This document shows positions 1-4,917 of a stretch of 7,067 bases of DNA, in pieces. This DNA comes from Pseudomonadota bacterium (GTDB lineage Bacteria; Pseudomonadota; Gammaproteobacteria; Burkholderiales; Sulfuricellaceae). The DNA is taken from positions 1 through 7,067 of the forward strand of contig JAJXTJ010000061.1 in the NCBI GenBank assembly GCA_021783895.1. Direction: 5' to 3'. How positions within the stretch are numbered: position 1 is the stretch's first letter; the number at the start of each line of letters is the position of its first letter. The translations under genes and the position numbers were made by a program. The notes beneath the pieces were generated by a model, which was not told where the DNA came from, did no database searches, and saw only the letters and a program-made list of their open reading frames with translations.

Positions 1-698
1 TTGCCCGGTTCGACCTTGGTAACCTTGGCGTTGCAGATCCACTTGATGTGGCGGTCGCGCATGACGGATTCCATCATCCCTTTGGAGTCGCCTACACCGC
101 CCAAGCCGAGATGGCCGATGTAGGGCTCGGCAGTGACGAAGGTCATCGGCACCTTGTCGCGGATCTTGCGCTTGCGCAGGTCGGTGTCCATGATCATGGC
201 GAATTCATAGGCAGGACCATAGCAGGAAGCCATTTGCACGGCGCCCACGACGACCGGGCCCGGATCCCGTATGAACTGGTCCCAAGCCTTGCCGGCTTCC
301 ACCGCGTGATCGACGTGGCAGATGGAATGCGTGTTCTTGCCTGGCCCCATGCCTTCCACTTCGTCGAATGCGAGTTTCGGGCCGGTGGCGATGACGAGGA
401 AGTCATAGTCGACGATTTGGCCGTCGGCCAGTTCAACCTGATTTTTTTCGGGGTGAACGCGCTTCGCCGGTGTCGCGATCAAGATGATGCCCTTGCGCTC
501 GAAATAGGGCGCGATGGAAATAGTGATGTCTTCCTTGGTGCGCCAGTTGACGGCAACCCAGGGGTTGGAAGGGACGAATTGAAATAGCGGAGATTCCGAA
601 ATGACGGTGACCTTGTCTTCGGGGCGAAGTTTCTCCCGCATTTCGTACGCGCACGACATGCCGCCAATGCCTGCGCCGAGAATGATGATATGTGCCAT
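1..698 (-). CDS. sqr: Sulfide:quinone oxidoreductase, type I (N-terminal part, runs off left edge)
   Basis: Flavoprotein that oxidises sulfide to polysulfide or sulfane sulfur and passes the electrons to the membrane quinone pool; family members are peripheral membrane proteins. The minus strand from the ATG at 698 gives 232 codons before the window edge. The start MAHIIILGAGIGGM is the FAD-binding Rossmann loop (GAGIGG, residues 8-13). Further family landmarks, as I recall them from the Acidithiobacillus ferrooxidans enzyme, are FQFVPSNPWV (39-48), ATGPKLAF (104-111), SICHVDHA (125-132), SCYGPAYE (158-165) and EPYIGHLG (191-198). C127 and C159 correspond to two of the three redox-active cysteines; the third lies in the missing C-terminal half. 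An AAGGAA ribosome site stands 10-15 bases before the start. The gene follows the 65-aa gene by 70 bases on the same strand and probably shares its sigma-54 promoter. Flavocytochrome c sulfide dehydrogenase is the alternative, but the cysteine and PSNPW motifs favour SQR. Confidence 0.93.
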   Translation of the reverse strand, partial: MAHIIILGAGIGGMSCAYEMREKLRPEDKVTVISESPLFQFVPSNPWVAVNWRTKEDITISIAPYFERKGIILIATPAKRVHPEKNQVELADGQIVDYDFLVIATGPKLAFDEVEGMGPGKNTHSICHVDHAVEAGKAWDQFIRDPGPVVVGAVQMASCYGPAYEFAMIMDTDLRKRKIRDKVPMTFVTAEPYIGHLGLGGVGDSKGMMESVMRDRHIKWICNAKVTKVEPG

Positions 699-750
699 TA
701 TGCACAGTTCCTTTATTTAAGTTGAGAGTTTTTCCGGGGTGTCATTTTTT

Positions 751-768
751 TTTGGGAGTAATCCCAAA
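751..768 (-). repeat. Perfect 7-bp stem-loop between the 65-aa gene and sqr
   Basis: On the minus strand TTTGGGA, loop TTAC, TCCCAAA forms a perfect hairpin directly after the stop codon of the 65-aa gene and about 50 bases before the sqr start. It is followed by a run of nine A in the transcript, not U, so it is not a classical intrinsic terminator for this operon. A role in mRNA processing or in setting the ratio of the two products is inference. Confidence 0.45.
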
Positions 769-966
769 TTACCAGACGAAAATTCTGGCCATCGCCTCAA
801 GTCCTTCGTCCACGATGACTTGCAGGTCTTCCGGCGCATCCTCGCTTTCCATCGCCAGGCTGGTATAGGCTGACAGGGATTTCAGCGCGCAGGCGATCTT
901 GGCGACTTCGCTGGCAGTAGCCGCGTCCATTTTGACGCCTTCTTGCAGTATCCAATTTGCGGCCAT
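769..966 (-). CDS. Small conserved-looking protein of unknown function, first gene of the sqr operon
   Basis: I do not recognise this 65-aa protein. It is read from the ATG at 966, preceded by a strong TAAGGAG ribosome site at optimal distance. That favours this start over the internal Met13. The protein has no signal peptide or membrane segment. It looks mostly helical: residues 14-39 are Ala-rich with one cysteine (C26), followed by an acidic turn (ESEDAPED, 40-47) and a second amphipathic helix ending in the aromatic tail RIFVW. It is the first gene after the sigma-54 promoter and stands 70 bases before sqr, so it should be made whenever sqr is induced. An accessory or partner role in sulfide or polysulfide handling is possible from context only. 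The strong ribosome site, promoter placement and fully open frame make it a real gene rather than a chance frame. Confidence 0.75.
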   Translation of the reverse strand: MAANWILQEGVKMDAATASEVAKIACALKSLSAYTSLAMESEDAPEDLQVIVDEGLEAMARIFVW

Positions 967-1005
967 ATTGTTTCTCCTTAATTAAGGGGTTGCGATATAC
1001 CTGTT

Positions 1006-1021
1006 AGCAATCGGCGTGCCA
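1006..1021 (-). promoter_or_regulatory. Sigma-54 (-24/-12) promoter of the sqr operon
   Basis: Minus strand reads TGGCACG, four bases (CCGA), then TTGCT. This agrees at every defined position with the sigma-54 consensus TGGCACG-N4-TTGCW, including the essential GG and GC. Transcription is expected to start near 995, leaving a leader of roughly 29 bases that contains the TAAGGAG site of the 65-aa gene. A divergent sigma-54 activator gene and an upstream half-site cluster support the call. Confidence 0.9.
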
Positions 1022-1026
1022 TGACG

Positions 1027-1039
1027 CATTGCGTTGATT
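1027..1039. promoter_or_regulatory. Putative IHF site between activating sequence and sigma-54 promoter
   Basis: CAT-TGCG-TTGATT matches the reverse complement of the IHF consensus WATCAANNNNTTR with one mismatch, and AT-rich DNA follows on its right. It lies between the -24 element (1021) and the activator half-site cluster (1073-1098). IHF typically bends DNA in that position at sigma-54 promoters. Inference from consensus and position only. Confidence 0.5.
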
Positions 1040-1072
1040 ATTAATGGTATTAAATCATCGTAATTTTTGTGA

Positions 1073-1098
1073 TGACAGGCTGTCATGTCAATGTGACA
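1073..1098. promoter_or_regulatory. Upstream activating sequence: four TGACA/TGTCA half-sites
   Basis: Half-sites lie at TGACA 1073-1077, TGTCA 1081-1085, TGTCA 1086-1090 and TGACA 1094-1098. They form ATGACA-N3-TGTCAT (1072-1086) followed directly by TGTCA-N3-TGACA (1086-1098). The second pair contains GTCA-N3-TGAC, the arrangement known for the related sigma-54 activator NorR (core GT-N7-AC). The cluster lies about 78-103 bases upstream of the expected sqr-operon start, a usual activator distance. The likely binder is the adjacent FisR-like regulator; the Crp/Fnr protein is an alternative. Confidence 0.7.
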
Positions 1099-1110
1099 GT
1101 ATAGTCAATT

Positions 1111-1128
1111 ATAAAACGAATGTTTTAT
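1111..1128. repeat. AT-rich perfect inverted repeat in the divergent promoter region
   Basis: ATAAAAC, four bases (GAAT), then GTTTTAT: seven perfect base pairs. It lies between the activating sequence of the sqr operon and the regulator's own promoter. It is not followed by a U-run in either direction that would make it a terminator, and it does not match the TGACA half-site. It could bind a further regulator; no function can be assigned. Confidence 0.45.
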
Positions 1129-1156
1129 CAGCCTGAATGAACTAACAACTTTTTGA

Positions 1157-1186
1157 TTTACAGGGGATACCAGGCATGGTTATACT
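1157..1186 (+). promoter_or_regulatory. Putative sigma-70 promoter of the FisR-like regulator gene
   Basis: TTTACA (1157-1162), 18-base spacer, TATACT (1181-1186). Each hexamer differs from consensus at one position. The predicted start, near 1193, falls inside the half-site group at 1188-1207, so bound regulator would block this promoter. Confidence 0.6.
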
Positions 1187-1187
1187 G

Positions 1188-1207
1188 TGTCATGACAATC
1201 TGTCATG
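1188..1207. promoter_or_regulatory. Operator-like half-site group over the regulator's transcription start
   Basis: TGTCA (1188-1192), TGACA (1193-1197), ATC, TGTCA (1201-1205). These make a 10-bp palindrome TGTCATGACA and a 17-bp palindrome CATGACA-ATC-TGTCATG (1191-1207). The ATGACA-N3-TGTCAT unit repeats the one at 1072-1086, exactly 120 bases away. Its place between the -10 element and the ribosome site suggests negative autoregulation by the FisR-like protein. Confidence 0.65.
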
Positions 1208-1220
1208 AGGGAGTGCCAAA

Positions 1221-2591
1221 ATGAACGATCTTTCTCTCGACCTGCAATCCCTGATCAATATCCAGGAAAATCCATTCGTCCTGATCAATAAGGATTACCG
1301 CGTGGTTTCAGCAAACCATGCTTATTGCCAGGTATATGGGTTGAGTCCGAATGAGATTGTGGGCCGCTTGTGCCACGAAATTTCCCATCATTCCTCCGTT
1401 CCCTGTCACGAGAACGGCGAAGTCTGTCCACACCAGAAGGTATTTGCAACCGGTGAGGCTTGCCAGGTGCTGCATATTCATTATGACAATCACAACCGTG
1501 CCGAGCGGGTGCGCCTCAAAGGGTATCCGATTCACGGGCGGGACGGATGCCTTTACCTGGGCGAGGCCATCGTGCGGTTGGGATCTTCGGAAGACCTGGA
1601 TTGCGACGAGATGCGCATGATCGGTCATTCGCCCGCCTTTCTGGCGTGTGCGGACAAGTTGGTGCGTGTGGCCGAGTCGGACGCGCCGATACTTCTGTAC
1701 GGGGAAAGCGGCGTCGGCAAGGAACTGGCTGCGGAATTGGTGCACAAGCAATCTCCCCGCTGTGAACATCCGTATGTCTCGATCAATTGCGCGGCTATTG
1801 CCGAATCGATGTTCGAGAGCGAATTCTTTGGCCACGAGCGAGGGGCTTTTACGGGCTGTGTCGGACGCAAACAAGGGCTGTTTGAACTGGCGGATGGCGG
1901 CACGCTGTTTCTCGACGAAATCGGGGAAATCCCTCTTTCCATGCAACCCAAGCTCCTGCGCGTGCTGGAAACCGGAGAATTCCGCCGGGTGGGGGGGACG
2001 GTAAACCTGACGGCGGATGTGCGGATAGTTTCCGCCACCAACCGTAATTTGCTGGAGCGGGTGGACCAGGGGTTGTTCCGCGAGGATCTGTATTACCGGA
2101 TCGCCGGCATCGATGTGACGCTTCCATCGTTGCGCGAGCGCCGTCTGGATATTCCCGCGCTGGCCGATGCGTTGCTTGCCCGTATCAGCGGGGCGGGGAA
2201 GAATGTTCCGAAACTTGCCGCAGACGCCATTTCACGCCTGACGAGCTACGATTATCCCGGCAATGTGCGCGAGTTGCGTAATATTTTGCAGAAGGCGGTT
2301 GCCTTGTCCGGCAAGGGGATAATTCATGCCCGGCATATTCAATTTGACAGCCTGAACGAGGAAAAAGCCCCGACGGTGACGCGGACCGGGGTCCCCGCAG
2401 GCAAACCGGTATCCCCCTCCATAGCGGATGCCACGGCAACCCTTTCTATCGAGGAAATGGAAATCCGCCATATTGGCGCATTGCTGGAGCATCACGGCGG
2501 CCATCGGCGCACGGTGGCGGATCTTCTCGGCATCAGCGAGCGTACGTTGTACCGCAAGTTGAACCGCTACGGGCTGCATTCGGAGAAGTAA
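1221..2591 (+). CDS. fisR: FisR-like sigma-54-dependent activator (PAS, AAA+, Fis-type HTH), sulfane-sulfur sensor
   Basis: Enhancer-binding protein of 456 aa that opens sigma-54 promoters by ATP hydrolysis. An N-terminal PAS-like domain (about 10-120) carries C51, C62 and C69 in RLCHEISHH, VPCHENG and EVCPHQ. The C-X10-C-X6-C spacing equals that of C53, C64 and C71 reported for FisR of Cupriavidus, which senses polysulfide and activates sulfide-oxidation genes. C81 is an extra cysteine. The AAA+ domain (about 133-365) shows Walker A GESGVGKE (161-168), GAFTG (208-212), Walker B GTLFLDEIGE (227-236), ATNR (272-275), FREDLYYR (286-293) and YPGNVREL (345-352). The Fis-type helix-turn-helix is at about 412-451 (TVADLLGISERTLYRKL). 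The residue after GAFTG is Cys213 where Ala is usual. The ATG at 1221 follows GAGGGAG by 7 bases. The gene diverges from the sqr operon, its probable target, and precedes the Crp/Fnr gene by 12 bases. Confidence 0.9.
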   Translation: MNDLSLDLQSLINIQENPFVLINKDYRVVSANHAYCQVYGLSPNEIVGRLCHEISHHSSVPCHENGEVCPHQKVFATGEACQVLHIHYDNHNRAERVRLKGYPIHGRDGCLYLGEAIVRLGSSEDLDCDEMRMIGHSPAFLACADKLVRVAESDAPILLYGESGVGKELAAELVHKQSPRCEHPYVSINCAAIAESMFESEFFGHERGAFTGCVGRKQGLFELADGGTLFLDEIGEIPLSMQPKLLRVLETGEFRRVGGTVNLTADVRIVSATNRNLLERVDQGLFREDLYYRIAGIDVTLPSLRERRLDIPALADALLARISGAGKNVPKLAADAISRLTSYDYPGNVRELRNILQKAVALSGKGIIHARHIQFDSLNEEKAPTVTRTGVPAGKPVSPSIADATATLSIEEMEIRHIGALLEHHGGHRRTVADLLGISERTLYRKLNRYGLHSEK

Positions 2592-2603
2592 GGGCCATAA
2601 ACC

Positions 2604-3272
2604 ATGGACAGCATCATCAAGGACCGGCTTCTCACCCTGTTTCCGGCGCTACGTGATGTCCCAGCCGGTCTGTGGCGGCGGATTGAGCAGGAGACCGCCT
2701 ATATCGAAGCGCCGGCGGGAGCGATGCTGTTCGAGTCGCGCGGTCCGTGCCAGGCTTTCCCGATGCTGTTGTCGGGCTCGGTGCGCGTGACCAAGGCCGG
2801 GGCGAACGGGCGCGAAATCCAGCTTTACCGCGTTCTGCCCGGCGAAAGCTGCATTATCACCAGCAGCTGTTTGTTGGGCAGCGTTGTCTACCCGGCGCGT
2901 GGCGTGGCGGAACATGACTTGACGGCGGTGATGGTGCCGAGGGCGTTGTTTACCCGGTTGATCGAGCAGCATCCGCCCTTTCGCGCGGTTATTTTCAACC
3001 TGTTCGGCGAACGCCTCGCCGACTTGATGCAACTGGTGGAGGAAGTGGCCTTTCACAGGCTCGATCAGCGTTTGGCGGCGCTGCTGCTGGCGAAGGGCGA
3101 AATCGTCAATGCCACCCATCAGGGTCTGGCGGACGAGCTTGGCAGCGTGCGCGAAATGATCAGCCGGCTGCTGAAGAATTTTCAGGATCAGGGTCTGGTC
3201 GCGCTGGGCCGGGAACAGATCCGGATTCTCGATGTGGACGAGCTGCGCAACGTTGCGCAGGCTTCGTCGTGA
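2604..3272 (+). CDS. Crp/Fnr-family transcriptional regulator
   Basis: One-component DNA-binding regulator of 222 aa. An N-terminal cyclic-nucleotide-binding-like beta-roll (about 12-125; MLLSGSVRV at 54-62, VLPGESC at 77-83) is followed by the dimerisation helix (about 125-150) and a winged helix-turn-helix (about 153-212; THQGLADELGSVREMISRLL). E184, S187 and R188 give the E-xx-SR recognition pattern of FNR-type proteins. The N-terminal iron-sulfur cysteine cluster of FNR is absent. Instead there are three cysteines, C49, C83 and C89, the last two as C-X5-C in ESCIITSSCLLG, which could act as a thiol sensor (inference). The ATG at 2604 has TAAGGG upstream, overlapping the fisR stop, and the 12-base gap suggests co-transcription with fisR. 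The TGTGA-N6-TCACA box at 4536-4551 is a plausible target. The signal it senses is not visible from sequence. Confidence 0.87.
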   Translation: MDSIIKDRLLTLFPALRDVPAGLWRRIEQETAYIEAPAGAMLFESRGPCQAFPMLLSGSVRVTKAGANGREIQLYRVLPGESCIITSSCLLGSVVYPARGVAEHDLTAVMVPRALFTRLIEQHPPFRAVIFNLFGERLADLMQLVEEVAFHRLDQRLAALLLAKGEIVNATHQGLADELGSVREMISRLLKNFQDQGLVALGREQIRILDVDELRNVAQASS

Positions 3273-3322
3273 ATCTGGAAAAGTCAGTTTAAACCCCAAT
3301 TAACTGGCAGCAATCGCCTGTT

Positions 3323-3357
3323 CATGCAATAATGCAATTCAACTTCATTATTGCATG
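3323..3357. repeat. Perfect 12-bp inverted repeat before the DUF4143 ATPase gene
   Basis: CATGCAATAATG (3323-3334) and CATTATTGCATG (3346-3357) are exact reverse complements separated by 11 bases. They end 14 bases before the ATG at 3372. The left arm holds AATAAT, resembling a -10 element. The layout suggests an operator or a leader hairpin covering the ATPase promoter. It also overlaps the TTG at 3351, which speaks against that codon as the start. Confidence 0.65.
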
Positions 3358-3371
3358 GATATCGCAAAGCC

Positions 3372-4451
3372 ATGTTTCATCGCCAAATGGCCGCTACGCT
3401 GCTGGATCGCAGCCAGCGACAACCTGTCGTCACGGTAACTGGGCCAAGGCAGTCCGGCAAAACCACTTTGTGCCGGGAAACGTTTCCCGACAAACCCTAT
3501 GCCAATCTGGAGCGCCCCGATACCCGTGAGTTTGCACGCTCCGATCCGCGGGGCTTTCTGCGCCAGTACCCCGAAGGCGCGATAATCGATGAAATCCAGC
3601 GTGTTCCCGAACTGCTTTCCTGGATTCAAGTGCAGGTGGATGAAAATTCTTCACCGGGACAGTTCATCCTCACCGGAAGCCAGCAATTCGAGCTTAGCCG
3701 TAGCGTCAGTCAGTCGCTGGCTGGGCGTACTGCGCTGCTCAGATTGCTACCGCTGTCGATTGCCGAACTTCTGCCCAGCCATGGGGTATTGGATGTGGAT
3801 AGCCTGCTTCATCTTGGCGGTTATCCGCGCATTCACCGCGATGGACTTGATCCCGCCATGGCGCTGGGTGATTATTTCGAGACATACGTCCAGCGCGACC
3901 TACGAGAGTTGATCCAGATTCGCAACCTAAGCCTGTTCGAGAAATTTGTCCGTCTTGCCGCCGGGCGCACTGGGCAGCTTCTCAACCTGCAAGCACTGGC
4001 TGCGGATGTGGGCGTTTCCGGGCATACGGCGCGAGAGTGGATGACGATGCTCGAAGCTTCGTTCATTGTTTTTCTGCTGCCGCCATGGTTTGCCAATATG
4101 GGCAAACGCCTTGTCAAATCGCCGAAAATCTATTTTTGCGATGTAGGACTGGCTGCATGGTTGATGGGCATTACTGCCCGCGACCACTTGGCGGCACACC
4201 CCCTGCGCGGCAATCTTTTCGAAAATCTGATCGTGCTGGAAGTGTTGAAGTGTAGATACAACGCCGGGCTATGCACCAATCTCCATTTCTACCGTGACAG
4301 CAGTGGTACCGAAGTCGATCTGGTACTTGAGGAGGGCAATTCCCTGACGCTGGCTGAAATCAAATCGGCACAAACCTTCGCCAGCGATGCACTTCGCCCA
4401 CTTGAACGTGTCCGCCACGCCTTGGCCGAGCGCGTCCCGGAGCCGTGTTGA
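3372..4451 (+). CDS. AAA_14/DUF4143-family ATPase, C-terminus lost by frameshift
   Basis: P-loop ATPase of the AAA_14 plus DUF4143 type, common in accessory regions and of poorly known cellular role. Numbering from the ATG at 3372: Walker A GPRQSGKTT (24-32), Walker B GAIIDEIQRVPE (69-80), LTGSQQF (100-106), then LLPLSIAEL. The DUF4143 region has YFETYVQRDLREL, an embedded winged-helix-like stretch (ALAADVGVSGHTAREWM) and KIYFCDVGLAAWL. Near the end EVDLVLEEGN...LAEIKS resembles a PD-(D/E)XK nuclease core. MFHRQM is the usual family start; an in-frame TTG at 3351 would add seven residues, but it lies inside the inverted repeat and lacks a ribosome site. The frame ends early with EPC at a TGA (4449-4451), 359 aa. 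The expected C-terminus continues in the next frame to 4540, giving about 389 aa, normal for the family. The gene separates the Crp/Fnr gene from DUF2892 and was probably acquired. Confidence 0.85.
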   Translation: MFHRQMAATLLDRSQRQPVVTVTGPRQSGKTTLCRETFPDKPYANLERPDTREFARSDPRGFLRQYPEGAIIDEIQRVPELLSWIQVQVDENSSPGQFILTGSQQFELSRSVSQSLAGRTALLRLLPLSIAELLPSHGVLDVDSLLHLGGYPRIHRDGLDPAMALGDYFETYVQRDLRELIQIRNLSLFEKFVRLAAGRTGQLLNLQALAADVGVSGHTAREWMTMLEASFIVFLLPPWFANMGKRLVKSPKIYFCDVGLAAWLMGITARDHLAAHPLRGNLFENLIVLEVLKCRYNAGLCTNLHFYRDSSGTEVDLVLEEGNSLTLAEIKSAQTFASDALRPLERVRHALAERVPEPC

Positions 4452-4540
4452 TCAATGGCGGTAATGAGCGTCAAACGCGTAGCGAGCTTGAAATTGTGCC
4501 CTATTTCGGTGTGGCGGAATGGTTGCAACGAACAGTGTGA
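4445..4540 (+). pseudogene. Frameshifted C-terminal tail of the DUF4143 ATPase
   Basis: Reading from 4445 in the frame one base back gives VLINGGNERQTRSELEIVPY and then FGVAEWLQRTV before a TGA at 4538-4540. DUF4143 ATPases normally end with this kind of strand (a YGG-ERQ-R-G-----PW pattern), so this is the lost tail. One missing G in GAGCCGTGTTG would join the frames as E-P-V-L-I-N-G-G. No slippery heptamer is visible, so a mutation or sequencing error is likelier than programmed frameshifting. Confidence 0.8.
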
Positions 4541-4551
4541 CCAAAGTCACA
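4536..4551. promoter_or_regulatory. Crp/Fnr-type box upstream of the DUF2892 gene
   Basis: TGTGAC-CAAA-GTCACA is a perfect inverted repeat and matches TGTGA-N6-TCACA. It overlaps the last codons of the frameshifted ATPase tail. Its centre (4543.5) is about 41.5 bases before the transcription start predicted from the -10 element at 4573-4578, the class II activator position. The Crp/Fnr regulator at 2604-3272 is the obvious candidate binder, although its E-xx-SR recognition helix would more typically prefer TTGAT half-sites. Confidence 0.7.
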
Positions 4552-4572
4552 GACATTCGGTGTCATCGTGCC

Positions 4573-4578
4573 TATGAT
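4573..4578 (+). promoter_or_regulatory. Predicted -10 element of the DUF2892 gene
   Basis: TATGAT differs from TATAAT at one position and predicts a start near 4585, about 32 bases before the ATG at 4617. No good -35 hexamer is present 17 bases upstream. This fits a promoter that needs the activator bound at 4536-4551. Confidence 0.55.
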
Positions 4579-4616
4579 TTAACCACAGAAACATTTTTTG
4601 ACTGGAGGATGTGAAT

Positions 4617-4814
4617 ATGAAAGCAAATGTAGGTGGAATCGATAAAGTCTTGCGTATTGTGGCCGGTGTGGCGCTGCTGGGTCTGGGTTTTGCCGGCGTG
4701 TTGCCGCTGTGGGTTGGCCTGATCGGCATCGTGCCGCTGGCTACCGGGCTGATGAACTGGTGCCCGGCCTACAGCCTCTTCGGCTTGAGTACTTGCCCGA
4801 TGGAAAAGAAGTAA
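4617..4814 (+). CDS. DUF2892 (YgaP-like) inner-membrane protein
   Basis: Membrane protein of 65 aa beginning MKANVGGIDKVLRI, the hallmark start of DUF2892 proteins. Two hydrophobic segments, about residues 14-29 and 31-47, meet at a Pro30 turn. After the second comes NWCPAYSLFGLSTCP with conserved C49 and C60, also typical of the family. Members occur alone or fused to rhodanese domains (YgaP) and are often found near sulfur-transfer genes; the exact reaction is unknown. The ATG at 4617 is chosen over the GTG at 4611 because GGAGGA (4604-4609) is correctly spaced only for the ATG. The gene is single, with its own Crp/Fnr-type promoter. No terminator is evident after it. Confidence 0.88.
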   Translation: MKANVGGIDKVLRIVAGVALLGLGFAGVLPLWVGLIGIVPLATGLMNWCPAYSLFGLSTCPMEKK

Positions 4815-4917
4815 ATTTCCCTTGCCGTAAAAATGGGGGCGCCGAAATTATGGCGATGGGTTGAAAACTTGGGTTAAAACCGGGGTCCACGGAACGCTTA
4901 CCACGAAAGATCCAAAC

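Noticed and set aside
48..587. 179-aa plus-strand open frame
   Set aside because: Antisense to sqr, whose minus-strand translation matches a known family throughout; this frame has no domain pattern.
751..768. Hairpin as an intrinsic terminator
   Set aside because: For the minus-strand operon the stem is followed by A, not U. The T-run lies before the stem on the plus strand, where no gene ends.
1308..1946. 212-aa minus-strand open frame
   Set aside because: Shadow of the FisR-like regulator, whose Walker and GAFTG motifs prove the sense frame.
2649..3299. 216-aa minus-strand open frame
   Set aside because: Antisense to the Crp/Fnr gene; composition (Gln/His/Arg-rich) typical of a reverse-frame artefact.
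3351..3371. TTG at 3351 as start of the ATPase
   Set aside because: It lies inside the 12-bp inverted repeat and lacks a ribosome site; the family usually starts at the MFHRQM methionine at 3372.
4445..4451. Programmed ribosomal frameshift in the ATPase
   Set aside because: No slippery heptamer and no obvious downstream stem; DUF4143 genes are not known to need one.
4611..4616. GTG at 4611 as start of DUF2892
   Set aside because: Only two bases after GGAGG, too close; the ATG at 4617 has proper spacing and gives the family-typical MKANVGGID.
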